Positions 25,418 through 35,458 are shown, numbered from the stretch's first letter. The stretch is DNA of 64,000 nucleotides from Bacilli bacterium (GCA_900754115.1 CAAEBM010000023.1:108513-172512), one strand, 5' to 3'. A program made the numbers and translations. Notes: a model not told the origin generated them from the sequence alone.

Positions 25418-27177
25418 ATGTTACGATTACAAAATGTCACACTTTCTTTTCAAAACCATACAATTTTTTCTCGACTCAATCTTCAAATCAATGCCCAAGA
25501 TAAAATTGCAATCATTGGTCCATCTGGCTGTGGAAAATCATCTTTGCTGCATCTCATCGCTAAAAATATTCATTTAAATAAAGGTAAAATATTTTTCAAA
25601 GGCCAAGATATCAACACCTTTAGCCACAAACAAAAAATTCATTATAAAAGAAATGTTCTATGCTATCTTTCGCAACAATTACTTTTATTTGAAAATTGGA
25701 CCGTATATGATAATCTTCTTCTTTTTTTTAAAAAAGAAAAAATTGATGCCATTTTAAAACAAACTAATTTGGAATCTTTAAAAAATAGAAAAGTGAAAAC
25801 TCTATCAGGTGGACAAAAACAAAAAATTGCTATTTCCGAGCTTGTTTAAGTCCCTGTGAAATTTTTTTATTTGATGAAATAACACATGCTTTAGATGAAC
25901 AAACTGCAAAAGAAGTGCTCGATTTTCTTTTTTCTTTATTAAAAGATAAAACCATTATTCTTGTAACTCATCAATTAGAAACCATTCAAGCCTATCCTTT
26001 TAAAATATATGATTTAAAAAAGCAGCAATGGATTGTATCTCAAAAAACAAAAGATACTTATTCTAAACCCATTTCTTTAAAAAAACAATCCTATCATATT
26101 TTACGATTTGAATTCAAAAACATATGGAAAAGACCTCTTCTTTTCATCTCTTTATGTTTTATCTTTTTACTCACTTGCTATAGTTTTTGTCAGTTATTTT
26201 CTTTTTCAAAAGAATACCAAAAGACTATTTCTCATCATTTTAATCAATATCTAGATTGCCAAGTTTTAAAAATTATGAATTATGATTCTTTTATAGGACA
26301 AGACTTTCATTTTGAAGTCTATGATGATTTAGAACCTTTTACTGATCAATTACAAATTTTAGTCAATGGAAATCCTATCACTTATCAATATTTTAAACCC
26401 GTAAAGAATTTATCTTCTTTAATCGCAATGAATCAATTATTTTTTGAAAACAATTTTTTAGAAAGTCAAAAAGAAAATAAACTTTCTCTTTTTTATGAAG
26501 ATTTTGAATGGACTTTTTCAGCTATCCCCGTTGTTTTAGAAGATGCTTTATTTACAAAACCTTGCATTTATTATGATTACGATTACTTTGTATATCTATT
26601 AAAAGAACAAAATTTTCAAGGAATGTCCTTATATGAAACGTTTGCATTTGAGCAAAATAATAGCAAACTTTACTTTATAGAAGATAACTTTTTTTCTTTT
26701 TATGAATCCTATAAAAATCACTTCCTTTTTAAAAATCACCTTTTATCCTCTCAACATCAAGCAGATAAAAGTTATTTTCACTCCGATGCTTTACTTGATT
26801 TTTTTACAAATCAGTTACTATATCAAGCTTCAAAAAATATAATGGAATTCTTTTTTATTTTCTGCGTTATCAGTTCTTTTTTAAGTCTTTATTTTTTAAC
26901 AAAAGCTTATTTTCTTCACACAATAAAAAAGATTGCAATTTATTTACAAATGGGAGCAACCTATTTTGAATGTTTTTTTAATTTTTTTATCATCAATATT
27001 TCATTTTTAATGATATTTCCTCTATGTAATATTTTCTTTTTTCATTTCAATATCTTTTTATTTTTAATTGCCTTGTTTTTGTTGTTTTTTATTCAATCAA
27101 GTGTAATTTTTTATTTGATTCAAAAATTTGAAAGAAAAGATTTAATCACTTTTTTAAAGGATGATTCAATATGTTAA
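25418..27177 (+). pseudogene. ABC transporter ATPase-permease fusion, frameshifted
   Basis: An N-terminal ABC ATPase joined to a MacB/FtsX-style permease. Walker A GPSGCGKSS (about 34) and signature LSGGQKQK are in the first frame, which ends at 25849. Reading on with one base inserted near 25837-25838 restores the expected order: AIS-R-ACLSPCEIFLFDEIT (Walker B), ALDE D-loop, VTHQ switch, then a membrane segment (PLLFISLCFIFLLTCYSFCQLF), a large outside domain and three more segments (ending 27177). Exactly one base is missing in an otherwise intact 586-codon gene. It could be an assembly error, a recent inactivation or rarely a recoding site. It overlaps the second ABC gene by seven bases and a GGTGAGTTT site precedes ATG 25418. 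Confidence 0.8.
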
Positions 27178-29432
27178 CTATTACTCGTCTAAATAAAAAG
27201 TGGGATAAGCAAATAATTTTAAATCATTTTAGTTACTGTTTTCACAAAAACTGTATATATGCCATAATTGGTAAAACGGGAACAGGGAAAACAACTTTTT
27301 TAAAAATGATTGCTGGTTTAGATACGTTGTATCAAGGACAAATTCAATGGAACCAAAAAAACATTTTATCTTATCCATTTTATACCTTAAAAGAAATCGG
27401 CTATATTGATCAAAATTTTGGTTTGATAGAAGAACTTTCTATTCAAGAAAATTGTTTTTTGCCTTTTGTTTTAACAGATGACGAACAAAAAATTGACAAA
27501 TCTTACTTTCTATTTTTACTTGATTTGTTTCAATTAAAAAAACAATGCCATTTACCTTGTAAATTTTTATCAGGTGGAGAAAAACAAAGAGTCAGCATCA
27601 TTCGTGCATTATTAAAAAAACCAAAAATTTTGCTATGCGATGAACCCACTAGTCAATTAGATACTAATTGGGTTTTGATTTTTTTAAACTACCTAAAATC
27701 TATTCAAGAAGATAAAATCATTCTCATTAATACACATGATATCAAAAGAATTGCTCCTTATTGCCAACATATTTTATCTTTAAATCAGTATCAAACATTT
27801 CCTTCCAATTCTTTTTTTTCTATTCCTTCAGTTTGTCCTCAATCTCAATCTCATTCTTTATCTTTTTATAAAACTTATCAAATTTATAAAAAGGCATTTT
27901 CAACTTCTAAAAAATTGTTAAAAATTTGCACTTTTTTAATCATTTTAGGATTAGTTGGATTAGGAATTGGTCTTTATCTGAAGGATTTTGTAGAAAATCA
28001 AATGAATCAACTTTATTCTTTTCAACAAGAAAATGTTTTAGTATTCCAACAAAAACAAGAAAATAAAAAAGAAATCACTCCTTCTTCCACACAATACGAT
28101 TATCTTTATTATGAAACATTAAAACAAGAAACAAAAGAAAATTTCCTTTCTCAAATCAAAGCCATTCAATTAGAACAAATTTTAGCCCCATCTTTTAATT
28201 TTCTTGTCGATAATCAAATTAATACAACATCAGAAGTAATCCTTAGTATCCCTTTACAATTTCAAAATCAAATCAAACAAATTTGGGATAATGCTTTATA
28301 TGTTCAATTAAAATCCGCAAAGACGATTAAAATTCCAATTTTATATATCGATTTTAATCAAGAAAATCAATGGCTTCTTTATTGTAATCATATTCAATAC
28401 TTACAATCTTTTGAATCTTATGTGCCAAAATTAGAAGTGAATCATTTTATCTATAGTGAAAATGCTTATTTACTTTATTTAGAATTACTCCATAATCCAG
28501 ATTATTTAAATTATGAATTTCAACTTTATGATTCTTATATTCTATATTATCCAATATTAAAAACTCGAATTTTATATTCTACTTTTTTAGATTATTATGA
28601 AAAAAATAAAAAAAATATTTCTGATTACATTTTAGCAGATAATAAAAACCTTTACATTGATTTACCAACTGGAATGATGTTTTTTTTATCTTTTGAAAAA
28701 ATCAATGATTTTGCTATTCCTCATACCAATCCTCTTCAATTTCAATATTTAAAGGATTCTATCCAATCTTTTGAAATTGTCATTTCCAATCATCTTGCAA
28801 AACTCTTAAAAGTTCAAAAACATGACGCCATTACCATTCAATTCAATCAACAAAAAAAGACCTTTTATATAAAAAACATCATAAAAAATGAAAAACAATA
28901 TTCTGTCATTTATGGCAATTCAAATTGGTTACAATCCATTTATTCTTTTCAAGAAAGTACTTTATTTAGTGGCTTGTTTATTTTAAAAAATAAAGATTCT
29001 AACCTACAAAAAGATAGCCATATTATTTGTCGTTCTTTACAAAATCAATTGCAAACCATTCCTTCAGTCCAACTTTTATATCAAAAAATTATAATTTTCT
29101 CTACTTCTTTACTTTTTCTTTCCTCACTTTGTACTATTTTTTCATTTCAAGTGACTTATTTAAAAAAGCAAAAAAATCGAATGGTGTTATTTCAACTCGG
29201 ACTAACAAAAAAACAAATTTTAAAGATTAGTTTCTTAGATTTTGTCTTCATTTTATTTAAAAGCATTCTTTTTGCAATTTGTATTTTACTTGGTATTTAT
29301 TTTTATTATCATTTTCAATTATCTCTTTCATTTTCTTATTTTAAAAGTTTTTATCTCTATATTGGATTTCAAATTTTATTATTGCTTCTTTTAATTTTCT
29401 TTATGAGAGGTTTTTATAAGAAAAATGCTTAA
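27171..29432 (+). CDS. ABC transporter ATPase-permease fusion (MacB-like topology)
   Basis: 753 residues. ATPase: Walker A GKTGTGKTT near 36, Q-loop YIDQNFGL, signature LSGGEKQR near 137, Walker B KILLCDEPTS, switch NTHD. Then TM1 (LLKICTFLIILGLVGLGIGL) near 240-260, an about 380-residue extracellular domain rich in Q, N and aromatic residues, and TM2-4 (IIIFSTSLLFLSSLCTIFSF; FVFILFKSILFAICILLGIYF; YIGFQILLLLLLIFFM). The layout matches MacB-type mechanotransducers used in lipid or peptide export. With the gene before it, it would make a heterodimer; the two share topology but not close sequence. Substrate unknown. Confidence 0.85.
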   Translation: MLTITRLNKKWDKQIILNHFSYCFHKNCIYAIIGKTGTGKTTFLKMIAGLDTLYQGQIQWNQKNILSYPFYTLKEIGYIDQNFGLIEELSIQENCFLPFVLTDDEQKIDKSYFLFLLDLFQLKKQCHLPCKFLSGGEKQRVSIIRALLKKPKILLCDEPTSQLDTNWVLIFLNYLKSIQEDKIILINTHDIKRIAPYCQHILSLNQYQTFPSNSFFSIPSVCPQSQSHSLSFYKTYQIYKKAFSTSKKLLKICTFLIILGLVGLGIGLYLKDFVENQMNQLYSFQQENVLVFQQKQENKKEITPSSTQYDYLYYETLKQETKENFLSQIKAIQLEQILAPSFNFLVDNQINTTSEVILSIPLQFQNQIKQIWDNALYVQLKSAKTIKIPILYIDFNQENQWLLYCNHIQYLQSFESYVPKLEVNHFIYSENAYLLYLELLHNPDYLNYEFQLYDSYILYYPILKTRILYSTFLDYYEKNKKNISDYILADNKNLYIDLPTGMMFFLSFEKINDFAIPHTNPLQFQYLKDSIQSFEIVISNHLAKLLKVQKHDAITIQFNQQKKTFYIKNIIKNEKQYSVIYGNSNWLQSIYSFQESTLFSGLFILKNKDSNLQKDSHIICRSLQNQLQTIPSVQLLYQKIIIFSTSLLFLSSLCTIFSFQVTYLKKQKNRMVLFQLGLTKKQILKISFLDFVFILFKSILFAICILLGIYFYYHFQLSLSFSYFKSFYLYIGFQILLLLLLIFFMRGFYKKNA

Positions 29433-29459
29433 AATCTATGTATTTTTATAAAAATAGTT

Positions 29460-29465
29460 TATAAT
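29460..29465 (+). promoter_or_regulatory. -10 box of the pncB-ispF-gltX unit
   Basis: TATAAT 35 bases before pncB. A -35 box is not obvious. Confidence 0.4.
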
Positions 29466-29499
29466 AAGGAAGAGCAAAAAATGATGAAGGAGAACAAAT

Positions 29500-30597
29500 A
29501 TGTTAGAATTCACTTTAAAACAGCAAGGAAAAATTAAAAGATTAACGAATCAAACTTTTCAACTTGATCAAAGATACAAAGATGGATTTTTTAGCGCTGC
29601 ATACTTTTTAAAAACAGAAGAAATTATTAAAGAAGTTCATCCTAATAATCTTGTCACTGTACAATTTTTTCAAAGAAAACATTCCATTTTATGTGGAATA
29701 GATGAGGCTATCGCTCTCATTCATACTTTCGCCAAAAATCCACAAGATTTATATATTGAAGCTTTAAATGATGGCGATGAAATTTCTCCATTAGAACCCG
29801 TTTTAAAAATCACGGGAAGATACCAAGATTTTGGTTTTTTAGAGGGACCCATTGATGGAATTTTAGCTCGTCGTACCTCAGTTGCTTCCAATTGTCATCG
29901 CATATTACAAGCAGCTGCTGGTGTTCCCGTCATTTTTTTTGGCGATCGTGACGATGATCCTAAAAATCAACCAGGTGATGGTTATGCTGCTTATATCGGT
30001 GGAATTCGTTCTTTTTGCACTGATGCAATGGGACAATGGATTGGATATAAAGGAATGGGAACAATGCCCCATGCTTTAATCGTCATGTTTAAAATGAATC
30101 TTTTAGAAGCTGCTAAAGCTTTTTATGAAAAATATCCTCAAGACAATTTAATCGTTTTAGTCGATTCAAACAATGATGTCATTACTGATTCTTTAAAAGT
30201 TGCAGATTACTTTAAAGAAAAATTATATGGTGTTCGTATTGATACTTCTAAAGCTTTAGTTGATAAGTATTTTGAAAGAGAAAATATTACTGACCCAACA
30301 ATCGAAAAAAATGGTGTCAATGTCACTTTAATTAAGGCTTTAAGAAAAGCTTTAGACAAGAACGGTTACTCTCAAGTAAAAATTGTTGTCTCTAGTGGAT
30401 TTGACGAAGAAAAATGTCAAAAATTTGCTGCAGAAAAAGCCCCTGTAGATTTTTATGGTGTAGGCAGCAGTTTATTAAAAGTTACAACCTCTTTTACAGG
30501 AGATTGTGTCAAAATTGATGGTGTAAACATGGCTAAAGTAGGTCGACATGAAATGTTTAGTGATCGACTAAAGAAAGTTGATTATCCCATTAGGTAA
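29500..30597 (+). CDS. pncB: nicotinate phosphoribosyltransferase
   Basis: Converts nicotinate and PRPP to nicotinate mononucleotide in NAD salvage. 365 residues. Visible: FQRKHSILCGIDEAIAL, LEGPIDGILARRTSVASN near 107, FFGDRDDD, GMGTMPHALIVMF near 185 and SSGFDEEKC with VGSSLLKV near 325. A close relative of the clostridial pncB group. AAGGAGAACAA precedes ATG 29500. First gene of pncB-ispF-gltX, a set linked by close spacing (9 and 2 bases), not by pathway. Confidence 0.9.
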   Translation: MLEFTLKQQGKIKRLTNQTFQLDQRYKDGFFSAAYFLKTEEIIKEVHPNNLVTVQFFQRKHSILCGIDEAIALIHTFAKNPQDLYIEALNDGDEISPLEPVLKITGRYQDFGFLEGPIDGILARRTSVASNCHRILQAAAGVPVIFFGDRDDDPKNQPGDGYAAYIGGIRSFCTDAMGQWIGYKGMGTMPHALIVMFKMNLLEAAKAFYEKYPQDNLIVLVDSNNDVITDSLKVADYFKEKLYGVRIDTSKALVDKYFERENITDPTIEKNGVNVTLIKALRKALDKNGYSQVKIVVSSGFDEEKCQKFAAEKAPVDFYGVGSSLLKVTTSFTGDCVKIDGVNMAKVGRHEMFSDRLKKVDYPIR

Positions 30598-30606
30598 GGA
30601 AAATAT

Positions 30607-31086
30607 ATGTATCGTATCGGAAAATCAACTGATATCCATCCTTTAGTAGAAAATCGACCTTTAATCATTGGAGGAGTAAAAATTCCTTCTCCTCTTGGAT
30701 TATTTGGCCATTCGGATGCCGATATTTTATGTCATGCCATTGCTGAAGCCATTTTAGGAGCTTTAAATTTAAGAGATTTGGGAACTCATTTTTCAGATCA
30801 AGATAGCAAAAACAAAAATCGTGATTCTTTAACGATTTTGCAAGAAGTTGTACAAATGATGGAACAAAAAAACTATCAAATTAATAATGTGGATTCTCTT
30901 ATTATTATTGAAAAACCAAAAATGGCTCCCTATATAGAACAAATGCAAAAAAATATTGCAAAAGTGTTACACACCTCTATAGAAAACGTCAATATAAAAG
31001 CCACTTGTAGCGAAGGTTTAGGCTTTATTGGAACACAAAAAGGGGCTTTAGCTGAAGCCATTGTATTATTAAGAAAGAAGGATTAA
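30607..31086 (+). CDS. ispF: 2-C-methyl-D-erythritol 2,4-cyclodiphosphate synthase
   Basis: The fifth step of the MEP isoprenoid pathway, making the cyclic diphosphate. 159 residues, the usual length. Zinc ligands are in STDIHPL (D-x-H) and in the later His of GHSDADILCHAI; LGDLGTHFSD-type sequence is present as LRDLGTHFSD. The C-terminus KATCSEGLGFIGTQKGALAEAI matches. Shows use of the MEP route rather than mevalonate. Confidence 0.94.
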   Translation: MYRIGKSTDIHPLVENRPLIIGGVKIPSPLGLFGHSDADILCHAIAEAILGALNLRDLGTHFSDQDSKNKNRDSLTILQEVVQMMEQKNYQINNVDSLIIIEKPKMAPYIEQMQKNIAKVLHTSIENVNIKATCSEGLGFIGTQKGALAEAIVLLRKKD

Positions 31087-31088
31087 AA

Positions 31089-32543
31089 ATGGAAAAAGTA
31101 CGCGTTAGATATGCACCTAGCCCAACAGGACACTTACACATTGGAAATGCTAGAACAGCATTATTTAATTATTTATTTGCAAAACATTATCATGGAGATT
31201 TTATTTTACGGATTGAAGATACAGATATCGCAAGAAATGTAAAAGGTGGAGAAGAATCACAATTAAAATATTTAACATGGTTAGGGATTATTCCAGATGA
31301 ATCTCCGCAAAATCCTAATCCCAAATATGCTCCCTATCGTCAAATGGAACGCCTAGAAATTTATCAAAAATATACAAATTGGCTACTTGAAAACGGATAT
31401 GCTTATAAATGTTTTTGTAGCGCAGAAGAGTTAGAAGCAGAACACGAATTGCAAGAAAAAGCAGGACTTGCTCCTCGATACAATCGAAAATGTTTACACT
31501 TATCCAAAGAAGAAATTGAACAAAAAGAAAAAGCAGGACTTCCTTATACCATTCGTTTAAGAGTTCCTGAAAATGAAGTTTATGAATTTGAAGATATGAT
31601 TCGTGGCCATGTATCTTTTGAATCTAAAGATATCGGTGACTGGGTTTTAGTCAAAGCAAATGGCATTCCTACCTACAATTATGCTGTAGTTATTGATGAT
31701 CACACCATGGATATCACACACGTTTTCCGTGGAGAAGAACATTTATCTAATACTCCAAAACAACTCATGCTTTATCGCATTTTTGGTTGGAAAGAACCCC
31801 AATTTGGTCATATGACCCTAATTGTCAATGAAAATCATAAAAAATTATCAAAAAGAGATGCCAATGTCTTACAATTCATGTCACAATATGAAGAGTTAGG
31901 TTATTTACCCCAAGCAATGTTTAATTTTATGGCATTACTAGGTTGGTCTCCTGAAGGAGAAAGAGAAATTTTTAGCAAAGATGAATTAATCGAAGTTTTC
32001 AGTGAAAAAAGATTATCTAAATCTCCTTCCATGTTTGATCAAGCAAAATTAGCATGGGTTAATAATCGTTATATGAAAGAATTACCTTTAGAGGAAGTGA
32101 AAAAACTTTGTCTTCCTCATCTAAAAAAACACTATGATTTGTCGACGAAATCAGATGAATGGCTAGAAAAACTAATCGCTACTTATCAAGAACAATTAAG
32201 TTATGGTGCTGAAATTGTTCCTTTAGTTTCTTTATTTTTCCATTCCGATTTCCAAATTGATCAAGAAGGAATTGAATTTTTAAAATCAGATGATGCCATA
32301 AAAAATACTTTATCTACATTTATGTCTCGTCTTCAAACTCTTCAAAGTTTTTCTAAAGATGAAATCTTTATGTGCATTAAAGAAACTCAAAAATTGGCGA
32401 ATGCAAAAGGAAAAATGCTTTATATGCCCATTCGAATTGCAACAACAGGAATCATGCATGGTCCAGATTTAGCCATCTCTTTAGAACTTCTAGGCAAAGA
32501 AACCGTTTTAAACCGCTTATCACAAACTTTAAAAATCATTTAA
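31089..32543 (+). CDS. gltX: glutamyl-tRNA synthetase
   Basis: A class I aminoacyl-tRNA synthetase, 484 residues. HIGH motif as HLHIGN in SPTGHLHIGNARTALF and KMSKS motif as HKKLSKRD near 257. The zinc-finger style insert near 110 keeps CFCS. Two bases after ispF and ended by a strong hairpin. Whether it also charges tRNA-Gln, needing GatCAB, cannot be told here. Confidence 0.96.
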   Translation: MEKVRVRYAPSPTGHLHIGNARTALFNYLFAKHYHGDFILRIEDTDIARNVKGGEESQLKYLTWLGIIPDESPQNPNPKYAPYRQMERLEIYQKYTNWLLENGYAYKCFCSAEELEAEHELQEKAGLAPRYNRKCLHLSKEEIEQKEKAGLPYTIRLRVPENEVYEFEDMIRGHVSFESKDIGDWVLVKANGIPTYNYAVVIDDHTMDITHVFRGEEHLSNTPKQLMLYRIFGWKEPQFGHMTLIVNENHKKLSKRDANVLQFMSQYEELGYLPQAMFNFMALLGWSPEGEREIFSKDELIEVFSEKRLSKSPSMFDQAKLAWVNNRYMKELPLEEVKKLCLPHLKKHYDLSTKSDEWLEKLIATYQEQLSYGAEIVPLVSLFFHSDFQIDQEGIEFLKSDDAIKNTLSTFMSRLQTLQSFSKDEIFMCIKETQKLANAKGKMLYMPIRIATTGIMHGPDLAISLELLGKETVLNRLSQTLKII

Positions 32544-32571
32544 AAAGGACGAATGAATCGTCCTTTTTTTA
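32542..32571. terminator. terminator after gltX
   Basis: AAAAAGGACGA (32542-32552) and TCGTCCTTTTTTT (32558-32570) around ATGAA. It overlaps the end of the convergent def gene. Confidence 0.85.
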
Positions 32572-33120
32572 GATTTGAATTGCTCCCTCAATAGGAGTAA
32601 GAGGGTTCTTTTTATCAATACGATCATAAAATAAAATACCAAATAAATGATCATATTCATGCTGTAATATAATGGCAACATATCCTTTTGCAGTTATGGT
32701 AATCTCTTTTTTTTGCAAATAATCATAAGCTTTCATTTTTATTTTATAATGCCTTTTTACATATCCATGATGTTCTCCTTTAACGGATAAACACCCTTCT
32801 CCATATTGAAGATAACTATTTATAACGGAATGGGATATCATTTTTGGATTAATTAAAACATAATGATGCAAAACACCTTTTTCATCTTCCGCTTTCACAA
32901 CAAAGATTTTTTTCAATATTCCAATTTGAGGAGCAGCAATTCCCACACCTGGTTGTAAATCGTATTGTTTGGCTTTTTGTTCATCTTGCGACAAATCGAT
33001 ATATTCAATTAAGTCATGAATGATTTTTTCATCCTCTTTGGTCAAAGGAAAAGATACGTCAATGCTTTTTTGTCGAAGAAGAGGATTATCATCTGTTACA
33101 ATATCTTTTTTTAATATCAT
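32569..33120 (-). CDS. def: peptide deformylase (type II)
   Basis: Removes the formyl group from nascent Met. 183 residues with all three motifs: GVGIAAPQIG near 60, EGCLSVKGEHHGYV near 115 (long insert typical of the Gram-positive type II) and LQHEYDHLFG near 160. Metal ligands are the Cys of EGCLS and the two His of HEYDH. ATG 33120 follows GGTGAT at five bases; a string of in-frame ATGs (up to 33141) lies further up. Confidence 0.93.
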   Translation of the reverse strand: MILKKDIVTDDNPLLRQKSIDVSFPLTKEDEKIIHDLIEYIDLSQDEQKAKQYDLQPGVGIAAPQIGILKKIFVVKAEDEKGVLHHYVLINPKMISHSVINSYLQYGEGCLSVKGEHHGYVKRHYKIKMKAYDYLQKKEITITAKGYVAIILQHEYDHLFGILFYDRIDKKNPLTPIEGAIQI

Positions 33121-33149
33121 CATCATCACCATTATTATCATAACACAAT

Positions 33150-33174
33150 AAATCCCTTAAAGAAAGGGATTTTT
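33150..33174. terminator. terminator between the Cys-rich gene and def
   Basis: AAATCCCTT (33150-33158) pairs with AAGGGATTT (33164-33172). On the minus strand it separates the Cys-rich gene from def, with a weak T tail. Confidence 0.55.
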
Positions 33175-33180
33175 ATATAT

Positions 33181-33363
33181 TTACATTGTGTTACCGCAGC
33201 GGTTAAAACACCCGATTCCACCGCAACAACAACAGCAAATTATTAATAACAAGAAAACAACTAAGACGATAGCAACGATTCCTACACCACAATTATTAGC
33301 GGGGTATGCGCCATAGCCATATGGAGCTCCATATACTGCATTTGGTTGATATCCGAAATTCAT
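33181..33363 (-). CDS. small Cys-rich single-TM protein
   Basis: 60 residues. A Gly/Tyr/Pro-rich N-terminus (NAVYGAPYGYGAYPANN) leads to one membrane segment (VGIVAIVLVVFLLLII) and a tail starting with five consecutive Cys and a further two (GCFNRC). It resembles the tiny YjcZ-type membrane proteins of Bacillota, but the Cys run is not typical of them. ATG 33363 has AGGAGGTG in front. Function unknown; palmitoyl- or metal-binding roles are speculation. Confidence 0.6.
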   Translation of the reverse strand: MNFGYQPNAVYGAPYGYGAYPANNCGVGIVAIVLVVFLLLIICCCCCGGIGCFNRCGNTM

Positions 33364-33443
33364 TATTACACCTCCTATCACTTTATAATATGTTTAAAAT
33401 AAAAATAAGTGAAACGACAAATACTAATATGGGTGGTCTTTCA

Positions 33444-34238
33444 ATGATAAAAAAAATCATCACAATTTATAATACTTATATTGCCCCAATTCCCTTAGAT
33501 AAATGTGCCGCTTTATCCTATTATAGTTTATTAGCATTGCTACCAGGATTATATATTTTATTTTATTGTGTCCAAATTTTTCAAATTTCTTTAATTGGGT
33601 TACAAGATTTCTTAATGGAAATTTTGCCTTTGTCAAGTGTTGAACAAATCATTGCTTTTGCAATAAAACAAACACAAACTTCTTGGATTACCGCTGTAGT
33701 TGTCATCGTGAGTTCATTATTTATTCTTTCTCAAGGTGTCTATGTTTTTGTAAAATATATCAATTCTATCTTTTCAATTCAAAAATCTTCTTATTTACAA
33801 CTTCGAATTCGTGCTTTTTTTATTTCCTTATTTTTAATCATGACTTTAGCTTTTTTACTCATTGCTTTAATGTTTATTTTTCCAATATTGACAAATGAAC
33901 TTCCTCTTTTTCTTTATTATTTCGTTTTATTTTTAATTTATGTCCTCATTCATTTTATTGTCGTTTTATTACTTTATAAATTTTGTCTTTTGAAACATAT
34001 TCCCATTTCTAAATTGTGGAAAGGTTTGCTCTTTTTTTCTGTAACAGCTTCTCTTTTGTATCTTTTATTTTCTCCTTTTATTCGCATCTTTGCAAACAAT
34101 TATGCTGCTTATGGTCCTTTAGCAGGATTTGCTTCCATTTTAATTTTCTTTTATGTTTACTTTTTTTTACTCTTTATATCTGTAAATATAGGAAAATTAG
34201 AACTCTCAAAAAAGAATGTAGAGTCTTTATCTAACTAA
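33444..34238 (+). CDS. YihY/virulence factor BrkB family membrane protein
   Basis: 264 residues with about six membrane segments. The family signature AALSYYSLLALLPG near 25 and YGPLAGFASILIFFYVYF near 220 are present. The family was once called RNase BN wrongly; its role is unknown but it is widespread in Gram-positive envelopes. The ATG at 33444 follows GGGTGG; upstream in-frame codons reach 33306 but overlap the divergent gene. Confidence 0.85.
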   Translation: MIKKIITIYNTYIAPIPLDKCAALSYYSLLALLPGLYILFYCVQIFQISLIGLQDFLMEILPLSSVEQIIAFAIKQTQTSWITAVVVIVSSLFILSQGVYVFVKYINSIFSIQKSSYLQLRIRAFFISLFLIMTLAFLLIALMFIFPILTNELPLFLYYFVLFLIYVLIHFIVVLLLYKFCLLKHIPISKLWKGLLFFSVTASLLYLLFSPFIRIFANNYAAYGPLAGFASILIFFYVYFFLLFISVNIGKLELSKKNVESLSN

Positions 34239-34332
34239 TTTTACTTTTACTCAATAAAATACCTATTTAAAGAACATAGAAAACTATTTCTTAATCATTT
34301 TGAACATGATACAATAAACTAGGTGAAAAATC

Positions 34333-34770
34333 ATGGTAAAAGTAAAAAAAGTAAAAACAGAACAAGAATTTTTAAAATGCTTATTTATTCGTTTTATGGT
34401 TTTTTTTCAAGAACAACACCTTGATTTTCATCAAGAAATGAATTTTCGCGATTCAGAAGCCACTCATTTTTTAATGGTTTTAGAGAATCAACCCATTGGA
34501 ACTTGTCGTTATTTGCAGCAACGTGATTATTATCTTCTTGGTCGCTTAGCAGTACTTGAATCTTTTAGAAAAAAAGGGTATGGTACTTTACTAATTCAAA
34601 CTGCTATTAAACACATTTTACGCAAAGATAAAAATGCTGTGATTGAATTACACGCTCCGTTAGAAAAAATAGACTTTTTTAAAAATATTGGCTTTGTTCC
34701 TTTTGGGACTTCTTTTTTAGAAGCCAATGCACAACACATTGGTATGCGATATAATGTACAAAAAAAATAG
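34333..34770 (+). CDS. GNAT-family N-acetyltransferase
   Basis: 145 residues. The acetyl-CoA loop is LGRLAVLESFRKKGYGTLLI (Q/RxxGxG/A), followed by FFKNIGFVPFG. The layout is closest to the ElaA branch. Substrate unknown. AGGTGAAAAATC precedes ATG 34333. Single gene, with a terminator after it. Confidence 0.8.
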   Translation: MVKVKKVKTEQEFLKCLFIRFMVFFQEQHLDFHQEMNFRDSEATHFLMVLENQPIGTCRYLQQRDYYLLGRLAVLESFRKKGYGTLLIQTAIKHILRKDKNAVIELHAPLEKIDFFKNIGFVPFGTSFLEANAQHIGMRYNVQKK

Positions 34771-34796
34771 ATTTCTCATTTGAAATCTATTTTTAT
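34763..34796. terminator. bidirectional terminator, GNAT gene and upp
   Basis: AAATAGATTTC and GAAATCTATTT pair around TCATTT, with A and T runs on each side. Confidence 0.8.
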
Positions 34797-35419
34797 TTTG
34801 TTCCAAAAATTCTATCTCCCGCATCGCCAAGACCAGGAATGATATATCCTTTTTCGTTTAATCGTTCATCTAAAGATGCTAAATATATAGGAATATCTGG
34901 ATATTTTTGCTCAATATTTTTAACTCCTTCTGGGCAGCCAACCAAACACATCAAACGAATTTGACGATATCCTCTTTTCAATACCGCATCAATGGCTGCT
35001 AAAGCTGAACCACCTGTAGCAAGCATTGGATCAACAATCACTACCAACGGATTTTCAACAACAGGAAGTTTGAAATAGTATTCATGTGGTTCTAAAGTTT
35101 GTTCATCACGATACATTCCAATATGACCAATTTTTGCAGTAGGCAACATTTTTTTGATGCCATCTACCATTCCAATTCCAGCACGCAATATTGGCGCTAA
35201 AATAATTTTATTTTCTAATTTTATTCGATTTAAAGTTTTCCCTGTTGGTGTTAGAAAAGTTTGATCTGAAACCACAGTATTTAAATCTTTAAAAACTTCA
35301 AAACACATTAACGATGCAATTTCATCTAAACTTTCACGAAATTCTTTTGTTTTTGTGTTTTCATCCCTCATAATTGATAATTTAGTATCAATTAAAGGAT
35401 GTTTAATGACATGTAACAT
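34793..35419 (-). CDS. upp: uracil phosphoribosyltransferase
   Basis: Salvages uracil with PRPP to UMP. 208 residues, usual length. KHPLIDTKLSIMRDENTKTK at the start; LRAGIGMVDG; the PRPP loop VDPMLATGGSALAAID near 130; and GLGDAGDRIFGT at the end. A TATAAT with a spaced TTGACT lies upstream but the spacing is short. It ends inside the shared terminator. Confidence 0.94.
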   Translation of the reverse strand: MLHVIKHPLIDTKLSIMRDENTKTKEFRESLDEIASLMCFEVFKDLNTVVSDQTFLTPTGKTLNRIKLENKIILAPILRAGIGMVDGIKKMLPTAKIGHIGMYRDEQTLEPHEYYFKLPVVENPLVVIVDPMLATGGSALAAIDAVLKRGYRQIRLMCLVGCPEGVKNIEQKYPDIPIYLASLDERLNEKGYIIPGLGDAGDRIFGTK

Positions 35420-35458
35420 GAAATCACCCTTTCCTATTATAGTAAAAAGAAAGTCAAA

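Noticed and set aside
25915..27177. A stand-alone permease gene starting at GTG 25915
   Set aside because: The sequence before it in the same frame encodes Walker B and follows the ATPase in a continuous domain order, so it is the rest of one frameshifted gene.
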